Positions 44,701 through 51,523 of a stretch of DNA of 64,000 nt are shown piece after piece. The DNA comes from an uncultured Bacilli bacterium (GTDB taxonomy: Bacteria; Bacillota_I; Bacilli_A; ML615J-28; CAG-313), in NCBI GenBank assembly GCA_934098295.1, contig CAKONV010000003.1, positions 1-64,000 on the forward strand. The letters run 5' to 3'. A program made the position numbers and the translations under genes. Numbering within the stretch: the stretch's first letter is position 1; each line of letters begins with the position of its first letter. The notes below the pieces were generated by a model that saw nothing but the letters and a program-made list of their open reading frames with translations, did not search any database and was not told the DNA's origin.

Positions 44701-47153
44701 TTGAAAAGATTCATATTTCAACAAGCCTTACAGAATTAAAATCATGTGCATTTGGTTACTTAGGTTGGAGATATCAAAAATATAATCCAAATTGGGAAAC
44801 TTATACACCAATTACAAAGATTTATATTCCTGCTAATATTACTAAGATGGATATTGATATTTTCAATAATTCACCATCAATTGAATACGTTGAAATTGAT
44901 CCAGCTAACCCAGTATTTAGATCAGAAGCTGGTATTGTATATGATAACAATAACCAATTAATTTACTGTCCTGCTAACTTAGGTGCAATGGAAACATTCA
45001 CAATTCCAAGTTTCATTAAGACAATTAGTGGTGACCTACTTTCATCTACTGGTTTCAATAATATTAAAGCTAAAACTTTAATTATCCCTTCTACAGTTCA
45101 AAAGATTAGTCAATCAGCATTTGCACGTTGTAACTTTGAAGAAGTAATTTTTGAAGGTAATTATAATCTTGTTCTTGAATCAAATGTATTTGCTTCATCT
45201 GCAAAATTAAAACGTGTTGTTTTACCAGAAGGATTAGTAACTATTCCTCAAAACTTATTTAATGGTTGTGCAAACTTAACTGAAGTTGTATGGCCTTCTA
45301 CACTAAGAAATATTGATACTGGTGCTTTCACTGGTACTGGTTTAAGTGGTGAAATTGAACTTCCTTCAACTGTAAAAGTAATTTCTTATATGGCATTTGC
45401 AAATTGTGATAAGATTACTAAAGTTATCTTACCAGAAGAATTAGAAGCAATTTATGGATTCACTGCTCATGTTACTGCAAGAACATATCAAATCTTTGAT
45501 GGATGTACAGCTCTTGAAAGCTTTGAAATTTCTGAAAACAATAATTACTTTACAACTGTTGATGGTGTTCTATACTTGAAAGATGGTAAGACTCTTTATG
45601 CTTACCCTCAAGGAAAGAAAGATGAAACATTTAGAATTAAAGAAGGCGTTGAAGTAATTAAGATGTATGCATTTAAAGATAATACTTCATTAAAAGAAGT
45701 TGTATTACCTTCAACATTAACAACTGTTGGTTCTGCTGCATTCTATGGATGTACTTCATTAACTAAAGTTACTTTCTTAAGCACAAAAGCTCCTGTATTA
45801 GAAGAAACAGATTATTCAATTTCAAAATCTACAATTACTATTAGTGGATATGCTAACTTCGTTAAACCTATTTATACATACGAAAGTTGGACAGAAGAAA
45901 TTAATGGATTAAATTATGTCTATAGCAAAATTTATTATACACCAGTTCAAGGTTTAACAATGGTAACTCCTACTGATTCAAAAGGATATGATGCTTGGAA
46001 CTATAGTATGATTTTTGAAAAGACTGAAAAGTTCACAACTGATGAAATCTTAGCTACATCTGACTTAGCTGTTGAAACACAAGAAAAAGGTAACGTTGTT
46101 TCATGGAAAGGTAGTGATCTTGGTGCTACATATGAAGTTTATCGTTCATTTGCAAATGGTAGCTTTAAATTAGTAGGAACTACTAAAGACTGCTATTTTG
46201 TTGATGAAGATGCTTTAGCTGTTACAGGAACTTACACTTATAAAGTTATTGCAAAAGTAAAAGGTGTTACATTCACATTTACTTCTAATGAATTACTTGT
46301 AGATGCTACTCGTAAGGCAACAGATGATCAAGCTTATATCGTAGATATGGCTAACCAAATTGTTGAATTATGCTCAAAAGCAGATGCTTCTAAACGTGCT
46401 GAAATCGTTCAATTATATCAAGATTACTTAGCACTTTCTAAAGAAGAAGCTAAGATGTTAGGATATGGCGAATTACTTGAAACAGCTTATTCTTATATTG
46501 AACAAGCAAATCAATATGATAAGAGCGTTAGAAATTGTGCTAAATCTGCAAATTACCTTACTGCTTTAAGTCAAATTGGTCAATTTAAGGCTAACTATGG
46601 TCTATTAAAGGCTAATGCTAAAGTATATGTAACTGCATATGATGATTTACTTGCTTGGGAACAAGAAGTCCAAGAAGCTCGTACATTCATTAGAGCATTA
46701 TATGGCTTTGGTCAAGTTACAGAAGCTAGTGGTGATAAGATTAATGAATTAAATGAACAATATGCTTCATTCAATGCATATCAATTAGAACTTGTAACTC
46801 CTTCATATAAAGAACAAATGGCAACTATTCAAGCTAAATATTTAGCATTAGTAAAAGATATTGCACAACGTAATGTTAAGATTGTTTGCGATTTAATCGA
46901 AAACTTATCTAGTGCTCCAATTCAAGCTGATGCTTTAAGTGTTAAAACTGCACGTGATGCATATGATGCATTAAACGATGCTGAAAAGTCAATGGTTCCA
47001 GCTGAACTTGTTACAAAACTTGAAACTGTTGAAGCAGTACTTGCTGAAAACCAAGCAAATGGTGGATGTTCAGTAAATTTAGGTACAATCTTCGTATCTT
47101 CTCTATCTGCTCTATCATTAGCTGTTCTTGTTTTAAAGAAAAAACAATTCTAA
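38706..47153 (+). CDS. Giant secreted subtilase with PA, Big_2 and BspA-type LRR domains
   Basis: This 2815-residue protein has an N-terminal signal peptide, an I9-like propeptide (about 45-165), and an S8 protease domain with catalytic D210 (ILDTG), H293 (NDHGSHVAG) and S620 (SGTSMSSP). A PA domain is inserted at about 455-575. An Fn3-like region (about 690-1110) and two Big_2 domains (about 1120-1290) follow. Next come some 1060 residues of BspA-type LRR_5 repeats (about 1298-2360, I...AF..C..L......P), an Fn3 domain (about 2445-2535) and a helical stalk. The C-terminus is GGCSVNLGT, a hydrophobic helix, then KKKQF. It is a cell-surface, C5a-peptidase/lactocepin-like protease with an adhesive repeat arm. 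There is no LPXTG motif. Confidence 0.9.
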   Translation: MVKKVKKFFILPLLTLIFVSGMAINSKSTVADETDKSTDLNSRQVTEIDVEELMNQMFNEKFEDLGLPSVDDEVWAIVELNSSSLLEAAKAEKYKGSLNQYLSTASAAAQLQVIEAEQEVIKNRISEKLDVEFKYSYTTITNGFAVKLKFGDYEKLKKINGVKQTILSVEYYLPEEEQAQDYVTNLATLAGAKSTSSVYRGQGTVIGILDTGLQTGHEAFTVVPSMQRLTASSVEDVLADTVANIFSYQKNKTYLSASDVYVSGKIPFAYDYADMDTDVNPNLKTMESNGNDHGSHVAGIAAGNNGKDFEGAAPEAQLAIFKVFSDSNQGAKSIDIIAALNDAVVLGVDVVNMSLGSACGFSVDSNGKSYQKFYEALYENGISLVTSAGNQYMAGLGTNYTYGTIDTPDQATISSPASYPNSFSVASFDTENEKSAAIVLGGIPCIYNDAVINQTTSEKTDFVKLLAGDQEKVEYEYVDCGTGTVDEIAQVDLKGKIALIKRGDLTFAEKASNAEAAGAVGVVIYNNVAGARFNAVVEGVTIPVCSISLEDGLKAAAAKNKILEVGSGVYIYGGTMSLFSSWGPTPDLHIKPEITSYGGSVYSVLPNETLDGYQLMSGTSMSSPNMAGNVALVRQYLTDRFSNYGITSNEIYSQAQQLLMSTATPVVNRDNNVYYSPRRQGAGLVNIDNALKTPAYLYVKGSSATKIELGDDPKRSGDYELTFVLTNMSTSKLSYKINPVVLTTSVSTTDNYTLEGVSKEITDSKYSYSVSGNGSLSGDTVTVDALKEVVITVNVKLSDSTKASLNDTYNVGTYVEGFVKLDPTTDNEVELSVPYLAYYGDWDEAAIFDTTDYDSDAAVAYAAKLVGLYYGGQYLMQLGTYKYKTADGVAVPSISQSHNSISPINQYAIYNLYAVYTGLLRNAAKITYEIYDANTNELLESYYANYVRKAHYSFSSNAYAPSGVGLNLSLNYANNTHLKFVVTAYTDTSNPYQNSNFQYEFDLYIDYEAPKIIGIDQTAEDVANGKEASGGFKLTEENGRKYLEFDVYDNHALQAYTLYDSEQNALELPVPFYSNLGETVHVKHDITEYVDSLTDNQMIVMVSDYALNTIGYIITLPLHEVTDAKFEKDEYTVAINESLELGVIINPEEGYIVSDSVKWTSSNPAVVKVEDGIITGVSAGEANVTLTFKTINDKEISCSTKVIVTENEVEVVEVEAVELSETTKTVVAGEQFKLEATITPWNATDKTLTWKSSDEKVAVVDENGNVTTISSGTTTITVTAKNGKSASCKVTVRENSGDFTIVAGVLTAYTGNGGALIIPEGVVSIADKVFQNKKNITSVQLPTTLKSVGASAFSGATNLTSVIFTGTNEYKINKYAFNGCTALSSVTLSDNLVEIGNYAFQKCTSLTSFDMPDTVTTLGPGAFIGCKNLADVKYSSSLTTVPNTAFRETALTKFTVTSNVTSIGDSAFYGATKLVDFVIENRDSNLKFGNYALFKTAIKEVLWGDLDVTISGSIFAQCTSLVKVVLPETVTEVPNAAFQGCSLLKDITFEGGYTKIGNSGFAGTAYTEFEVPETVESISNSAFSNMPNLKKLVINCYLPKIVLGLCANDAALEEIVLQPGYTDIFSTAFQGCSSLKSFVVAEGCVTIGNKAFSDCTSLEEVTLPSTFKTGNNNMFKNCTSLKKIYLNSKEAVNWQAGQTVTYKAFAGVDSVEIIASADSYFASSNDGIIYSADYKQIEYVFDNPTAYVDGFYTMRSEVESIVKRAFMGQKMTGMALSENLKEIGDYAFDSAAITELNIPASLEVIGAFAFQSCKALTTLTFAENSNLTTIKRAAFYSCGITEVNLPDSLITIEDGKGTKEGAFSLNPITKVTFGKNLEHIGNYSFCNDSVTKWTTTIREVDLSNTKVKTIGKYAFKNAPLSKLELPECLETIGDYAFYSGGYDEIEQQHNVTLEHINFPEGLTSIGKYAFMGWCYLREINMPDTLVELGESAFRICVSVEKIHISTSLTELKSCAFGYLGWRYQKYNPNWETYTPITKIYIPANITKMDIDIFNNSPSIEYVEIDPANPVFRSEAGIVYDNNNQLIYCPANLGAMETFTIPSFIKTISGDLLSSTGFNNIKAKTLIIPSTVQKISQSAFARCNFEEVIFEGNYNLVLESNVFASSAKLKRVVLPEGLVTIPQNLFNGCANLTEVVWPSTLRNIDTGAFTGTGLSGEIELPSTVKVISYMAFANCDKITKVILPEELEAIYGFTAHVTARTYQIFDGCTALESFEISENNNYFTTVDGVLYLKDGKTLYAYPQGKKDETFRIKEGVEVIKMYAFKDNTSLKEVVLPSTLTTVGSAAFYGCTSLTKVTFLSTKAPVLEETDYSISKSTITISGYANFVKPIYTYESWTEEINGLNYVYSKIYYTPVQGLTMVTPTDSKGYDAWNYSMIFEKTEKFTTDEILATSDLAVETQEKGNVVSWKGSDLGATYEVYRSFANGSFKLVGTTKDCYFVDEDALAVTGTYTYKVIAKVKGVTFTFTSNELLVDATRKATDDQAYIVDMANQIVELCSKADASKRAEIVQLYQDYLALSKEEAKMLGYGELLETAYSYIEQANQYDKSVRNCAKSANYLTALSQIGQFKANYGLLKANAKVYVTAYDDLLAWEQEVQEARTFIRALYGFGQVTEASGDKINELNEQYASFNAYQLELVTPSYKEQMATIQAKYLALVKDIAQRNVKIVCDLIENLSSAPIQADALSVKTARDAYDALNDAEKSMVPAELVTKLETVEAVLAENQANGGCSVNLGTIFVSSLSALSLAVLVLKKKQF

Positions 47154-47167
47154 TTAATCAAATATGA

Positions 47168-47205
47168 GAAAATCTCTTTGGGTTACCAAAGGGATTTTTT
47201 CTTTT
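47168..47205 (+). terminator. Intrinsic terminator after the giant subtilase
   Basis: AAATCTCTTTGG pairs with CCAAAGGGATTT around GTTA (one G-T pair), followed by a T-tract. Confidence 0.9.
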
Positions 47206-47306
47206 AAAATTATTAATGAAATAAACTCTCTATAACACTAAAATTAATTTAATTAATTATAAAATTAAAAAAATTAATTAAATTAATAAAAAAATTAACA
47301 TTTTTG

Positions 47307-47335
47307 TTGACAGTAATTTAAAAAAGTATTATAAT
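47307..47335 (+). promoter_or_regulatory. Consensus promoter of the DUF2089 operon
   Basis: TTGACA at 47307-47312 and TATAAT at 47330-47335, 17-bp spacing, just after a very AT-rich tract (about 47240-47300) made of repeated AATTAA. Confidence 0.85.
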
Positions 47336-47353
47336 ACTATTGAGGTGATAATA

Positions 47354-47728
47354 ATGAGAAAGAAAACATTAGGTAAATGCCCAGTTTGTGGTGAAAATTT
47401 AACAATAACTGAACTGACTTGTTTTTGCTGCGATACAAAAATTAAAGGTAATTTTAGCTTATCAAAATTTGATTGTTTAACCCCTAGCCAACAAGAATTT
47501 GCGTTAATATTTTTAAAAAATGCTGGTAATATTAAAATGGTTGAAAAAGAATTAAACATTTCTTATCCAACTGTGAAAAAAAATATTGATGAATTAATAT
47601 CAGCTTTAGGATTTGAAAAAATAAATGTTACTGTGGCAGAAAAGCCAACTAAAGAAGAAATTTATAAAGCTTTAAAAAATGGTGAAATTGATTTTGAAGA
47701 AGCAGAAAAGATTTTGGAGGATTTATAA
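47354..47728 (+). CDS. DUF2089 family zinc-binding regulator
   Basis: The start at 47354 follows GAGGTG (the GTG there is part of the RBS). The 124-residue protein has an N-terminal zinc ribbon (CPVC and CFCC), then a helix-turn-helix-like part (LTPSQQEFALIFLKNAGNIKMVEKELNISYPTVKKNIDELI) typical of DUF2089. The acidic C-terminus (KNGEIDFEEAEKILEDL) recalls the SHOCT-like region of related regulators. It heads an operon with a HAAS/DUF4097 protein whose ATG is 1 bp after its stop, and probably regulates that operon. Confidence 0.85.
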   Translation: MRKKTLGKCPVCGENLTITELTCFCCDTKIKGNFSLSKFDCLTPSQQEFALIFLKNAGNIKMVEKELNISYPTVKKNIDELISALGFEKINVTVAEKPTKEEIYKALKNGEIDFEEAEKILEDL

Positions 47729-47729
47729 T

Positions 47730-48509
47730 ATGACAAAAGAAGAATATTTAGAAAAATTAAAAATTGTATTAGAAGCTAATAATATTGATAATGTTGATGA
47801 AATAGTTGAAAAATACAAAAAACGTTTTGTTTTAGCAAAAGATGCCGATATGTCTGATGAAGAAGCAATTAAAATTTTAGGTGATCCCGAACAAGTTGTA
47901 AAAAAATATAAGAAAGATAACGAAGAGTTCCATCAAGAAAAAACAAAAACTCTTTATAACTTGAAAATAAATGATGCTATCATTGATGAATTGACGATTA
48001 AAAGTTGTGAAGGCAATAAAATTACTGTTGATGTTGATGAAGAACTAATAGATTATTTAGATATAAAACAAGAGGGAAATTCTTTAACAATTAATGATAA
48101 AATTTCTCGAAGTATTTTTAGAAAAACTAGAGGTTCTTTAGAAATTATGGTGGGAAGAGACATTTATTTTGATAATTTTGAAATTAATTGCGTTGCAACT
48201 GATACTGACATCGAAACAATTAACGGAAATACTATAAAAATTAGATTGGTTAATGGTGATATTGATATTGATAAAGTTACTTGTCGATTGTTTAATATTT
48301 CCTTAGTGAGTGGCGATGCTGATATAAATTATTTAAAATGTAATGATTTAAGAGCTAATAGTGTATCTGGTGATATTAATATTGATTATGTAGATGCTTC
48401 TTTTGCGAAAATGGATACAGTCAGTGGTGATTTTAATGCTACTGGTCATATTGAAGAAAAAAGAGGTAGTTCTATTAGCGGTGATATAAATTTTAAAGAA
48501 ATAAAATAA
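47730..48509 (+). CDS. HAAS-domain / DUF4097 beta-helix protein
   Basis: The start at 47730 (MTKEEYLEKLK) is set by GGAGG upstream; the longer frame overlaps the DUF2089 gene. The 259-residue protein has an N-terminal HAAS/DUF1700-like helical domain (about 1-75, with DMSDEEAIKILGDPEQVVKKYK). A DUF4097 putative adhesin repeat domain follows, with rungs NGDIDIDKV, SGDADINYL, SGDINIDYV, SGDFNATG and SGDINFKEI. Such proteins link PadR- or DUF2089-like regulators to envelope stress. There is no obvious transmembrane segment here. Confidence 0.82.
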   Translation: MTKEEYLEKLKIVLEANNIDNVDEIVEKYKKRFVLAKDADMSDEEAIKILGDPEQVVKKYKKDNEEFHQEKTKTLYNLKINDAIIDELTIKSCEGNKITVDVDEELIDYLDIKQEGNSLTINDKISRSIFRKTRGSLEIMVGRDIYFDNFEINCVATDTDIETINGNTIKIRLVNGDIDIDKVTCRLFNISLVSGDADINYLKCNDLRANSVSGDINIDYVDASFAKMDTVSGDFNATGHIEEKRGSSISGDINFKEIK

Positions 48510-48524
48510 AGGAAGATATAAAAT

Positions 48525-48890
48525 ATGAGAGAAAAAGAAACTGTTATTTTTGAAGATGGAAATGTAGAAGTAAAAACTAAAAGAGTATTTAAAAGGACAA
48601 AGTTTGCAAGAAAAATATCGGCTGTTATGCCTTTATTATCTTTGGTAGCTTTTTTAGTTCTTGGCTTTTGCTTTAAATTGTGGCATCCCGGATGGGTTGT
48701 ATTCTTAAGTATTCCCCTATCAGAAATATTTATTGATATTTTTAATAAAAGAGGGAAAGCTTTATGGACAAGTATTGCTTTACTTGTAAGTTCAATAGTT
48801 TATGTGTTTTTAGGCTTTGCTTTTCATGCTTGGCATCCAGGTTGGCTTGTTTTCTTCTTAGTTCCTATTGTTGCTATTCTTGCTGAATAA
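48525..48890 (+). CDS. Membrane protein with duplicated WHPGW motif
   Basis: The 121-residue protein has a basic N-terminus and four hydrophobic segments arranged as two similar hairpins, LGFCFKLWHPGWVVFLSIPL and LGFAFHAWHPGWLVFFLVPI. The duplication points to an internal repeat of a two-helix unit. It is the third gene of the DUF2089 operon, 15 bp after the HAAS gene. Function unknown; it could be the membrane partner sensed or controlled by the operon. Confidence 0.7.
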   Translation: MREKETVIFEDGNVEVKTKRVFKRTKFARKISAVMPLLSLVAFLVLGFCFKLWHPGWVVFLSIPLSEIFIDIFNKRGKALWTSIALLVSSIVYVFLGFAFHAWHPGWLVFFLVPIVAILAE

Positions 48891-48919
48891 GAAAGAAAAG
48901 GCTTTAATAAATAGTTTAC

Positions 48920-48948
48920 TTGCAAAAAAAATATAATTGTGTTAAAAT
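48920..48948 (+). promoter_or_regulatory. Promoter of pyruvate kinase
   Basis: TTGCAA at 48920-48925 and TAAAAT at 48943-48948 with 17-bp spacing, giving a leader of about 75 nt. Confidence 0.65.
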
Positions 48949-48996
48949 ATTTATGAAATTTAAATAATAAAAAAAATAGGTGGAGTCTGTCAAATT

Positions 48997-49021
48997 AAAG
49001 GGCGGATTATGCCCTTTTTTT
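48997..49021 (+). terminator. Terminator-like hairpin in the pyruvate kinase leader
   Basis: AAAGGGC (48997-49003) pairs with GCCCTTT (49011-49017) around GGATTAT, followed by a seven-T run. The GGAGG of pyk begins within 2 nt. It lies downstream of the pyk promoter, so it could act as an attenuator. It may also simply terminate the upstream operon. Confidence 0.7.
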
Positions 49022-49031
49022 GGAGGCTAAA

Positions 49032-50441
49032 ATGAAAAAAACAAAAATTATTTGTACGTTAGGGCCTGCATCAAGAAATGAAAAAGTGCTAGAAGAAATG
49101 CTTCTTTCTGGTATGAATGTTGCTCGTATTAACTTTTCCCATGGTACTCATGAATATCATAAAGAAACAATTGATATGTTTAGAAAAGTAAGGGATAAAT
49201 TACATTTACCAGCAGCCGTTATGCTTGACACCAAAGGTCCAGAAATCCGTTTAAAAGATTTTTCTGATTCAAAAGCTATGTTAAAAACTGGTGGAGAATT
49301 TATTTTAACTACAGAAGAAATACTTGGTGATGAAAAGAAGGCTGCAATTACTTATAAGGATTTACCATCCCAACTTAAAAAAGGTGATATTATTCTAATC
49401 GATGATGGTAACATTGCCTTAAGTGTAATTGAAACTTCACAAACAGAAATTAGATGTCATATTGATAATGGAGGCATTGTCTCTAATCATAAAAGTATTA
49501 ATGTTCCTGGTATTCATTTAAATTTTGAATATATGAGTGAACAAGATAAAGAAGACTTAAGATTTGGAGTTGAAAATGATGTTGATTTTGTTGCGGCATC
49601 ATTTGTAAGAACTAAAGAAGATGTTATCCAATTAAGACACTATATTGATTACATTGGTGGCAAAAATATTAAAATTATATCTAAAATAGAAAACAAAGAA
49701 GGTGTTGAACACTTTGATGAAATTTTAGAAAATTCTGATGGTATTATGGTGGCTAGAGGAGACATGGGTGTTGAAATAGAATATGAACTTCTTCCTGGTT
49801 TACAAAAGAAGTTTATACGTAAATGTTTCCAAGCTGGTAAACTTGTAATCACAGCAACCCAAATGCTTGAATCAATGATTCATAATAACACTCCAACAAG
49901 AGCAGAAATTACTGATGTTGCCAATGCTATTTTTGATGGAACCAGTGGTATTATGCTTTCTGGTGAAACTGCTGTTGGTGATCATCCGGCTAAGGTTGTA
50001 AAAACAATGGCTAAAATTGCTGTGCAAGCTGAAAAAGATGCTTTCGATATGAATGCCTATGAAAAACTAGTTTGTGAAAATGTTCAGGGCGACATCAACA
50101 ATGCTATTTGTGATGCAGCCTGTACAACTGCTCGTGATTTAAAAGCCACTGCTATTATTGCTGTAACTAAATCGGGACATACCGCAAGAAGTGTTTCAAA
50201 ATTTAGACCAAAAGAACCAATTATTGCTCCTACTCCTGATATAAAAACTTATCATCAATTAGCCTTATCTTGGGGAGTATACCCTGTTAAAGCCTTGTTA
50301 CAAAAAGATACAAATAGCTTGTTTGACCATGCCATTGCTTGTGCAAAAATGTATGGATATGTAGAAAATGGTGATTGTGTAATTTTACTTGGTGGTAAAG
50401 AAAATGTTACCGATATTTTAAATGTTGAACACGTTCGATAA
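49032..50441 (+). CDS. pyk: Pyruvate kinase
   Basis: The 469-residue glycolytic enzyme makes pyruvate and ATP from PEP. It has KIICTLGPASRNEKVLEEMLLSGMNVARINFSHG at the N-terminus, active-site MLDTKGPEIR, KIENKEGV with the catalytic Lys, and MVARGDMGVEI, ATQMLESM and the C-terminal allosteric-type domain (ITKSGHTARSVSKFRP-like). The last 70-residue PEP-utiliser extension found in some Bacillus enzymes is absent. ATG 49032 follows GGAGG; an upstream TTG is part of the leader T-run. Confidence 0.95.
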   Translation: MKKTKIICTLGPASRNEKVLEEMLLSGMNVARINFSHGTHEYHKETIDMFRKVRDKLHLPAAVMLDTKGPEIRLKDFSDSKAMLKTGGEFILTTEEILGDEKKAAITYKDLPSQLKKGDIILIDDGNIALSVIETSQTEIRCHIDNGGIVSNHKSINVPGIHLNFEYMSEQDKEDLRFGVENDVDFVAASFVRTKEDVIQLRHYIDYIGGKNIKIISKIENKEGVEHFDEILENSDGIMVARGDMGVEIEYELLPGLQKKFIRKCFQAGKLVITATQMLESMIHNNTPTRAEITDVANAIFDGTSGIMLSGETAVGDHPAKVVKTMAKIAVQAEKDAFDMNAYEKLVCENVQGDINNAICDAACTTARDLKATAIIAVTKSGHTARSVSKFRPKEPIIAPTPDIKTYHQLALSWGVYPVKALLQKDTNSLFDHAIACAKMYGYVENGDCVILLGGKENVTDILNVEHVR

Positions 50442-50471
50442 AATAAAGATTCTTTAAAAAAATTGGTAATA

Positions 50472-50504
50472 AAAAAACGAATTTCGTAATGGAATTCGTT
50501 TTTT
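50472..50504. terminator. Terminator after pyk
   Basis: A perfect 12-bp stem: AAAAAACGAATT (50472-50483) with AATTCGTTTTTT (50493-50504), loop TCGTAATGG. Confidence 0.9.
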
Positions 50505-50526
50505 ATATCGACTATTTTATTAATTA

Positions 50527-51270
50527 TTAATTTAGTCTTAGTGGTAAATTTTTATTTATTTTAAATATACATATTTTTCTAATAGAGTTATTAATACCTT
50601 CTTTCAGGTCCATCTGATAGTCTTCTACTTTTACCATTATCGTAAGTAATTCTAATAAATGAATTGAGAATGTATTCTTTCCAAGTTTTGAGCATATTCG
50701 AAAAATCTTTAAAAGAATTTAATTTAGATTGATCAATTTTTTCAATAATTTCATCAATTTCTTTTTCAGCTTCCTCCCTTGATTGAAGACAATTGAATTC
50801 TCTATAATCTTGTAACAGAGGAGAAATATTAAGATTTCTCGCAACAGTAGAAAAAGTAGAAGGGATATCCAACATATTTTTAAAGGCAGCTAGAAATGTT
50901 TCAATAGAATAGTTACAAAAATTCAAAGCAAAATTATTTTTTTTCTGAAAGAATTTTAAACAATTATTATATTTATATTTAGAAACTTTAATAAAAAAGA
51001 CATATTTCCATAATGTATTAGTGTTATGATATACTTTGGAAATTTTGTAGCCATTTTTGACGATATTAGTTGATGAACAACAAGGGCATTTATAGAAAGT
51101 TCTATTAATATTTGTATGGATGGTGACAGTATCTCCATTATATTGTTCAGTCCAATCTAAAGAATTAAAATTATAATTCTTTAATAATTTATTTTTTGTG
51201 CTATAACAATATTTGTTCCTTGTGTTTATTAATAATAGTTGACATATTATTATAGCATGAGGAGTTTTTA
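50527..51270 (-). pseudogene. ISL3-family transposase remnant, DDE core deleted and frameshifted
   Basis: Reading the minus strand, one frame from about 51270 gives WTEQYNGDTVTIHT and a zinc-finger CPCCSSTNIVKNGYK, then the helix-turn-helix IPSTFSTVARNLNISP. It passes straight into the C-terminal part (LQSREEAEKEIDEIIEK...LKTWKEYILNSF). The roughly 200-residue DDE core is missing. After SRRLSDGP the frame breaks: ERRY-stop ends it at 50591, while a shifted frame continues as EGINNSIRKI to 50527. No in-frame ATG precedes the zinc finger. It is clearly non-functional. Confidence 0.78.
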
Positions 51271-51310
51271 TTATCTTGTATCATCACCCAATTTTTTTAA
51301 ATAACTAATA

Positions 51311-51345
51311 AAAAAGTAAGATTGAAAAAAGTCTTATTTTTTTTA
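51311..51345. terminator. Lone bidirectional terminator-like hairpin
   Basis: AAAAAAGTAAGA (51311-51322) pairs with TCTTATTTTTTT (51333-51344) with one G-T pair. It stands between the transposase remnant and the lipase-like gene. The remaining sequence to 51523 is AT-rich with nothing else recognisable. Confidence 0.65.
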
Positions 51346-51523
51346 ATATTTATGAATTAATTAAGAAAAATGACTAGAAGATTATTTTATTGTTGTTAAT
51401 TAATCCAGCATTAATATGTCAATCATTTTAATGCTTTTTTATTAATCAACTGATTTGATAAGTTTGTAAAAAAATGATAAAATTATATTAGAATTATTAA
51501 GAAAATGAAAGGTAAGTAAAAAA

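Noticed and set aside
47240..47300. Replication origin in the AATTAA-rich tract
   Set aside because: The tract is AT-rich and repetitive, but there is no dnaA or dnaN nearby and no cluster of DnaA boxes; it looks like an UP-element-type region before the DUF2089 promoter.
50956..51138. Separate 60-residue minus-strand gene next to the transposase remnant
   Set aside because: The adjacent frame reads continuously as the ISL3 zinc finger (CPCCSSTNIVKNGY), so this ORF is a shadow of the decayed transposase.
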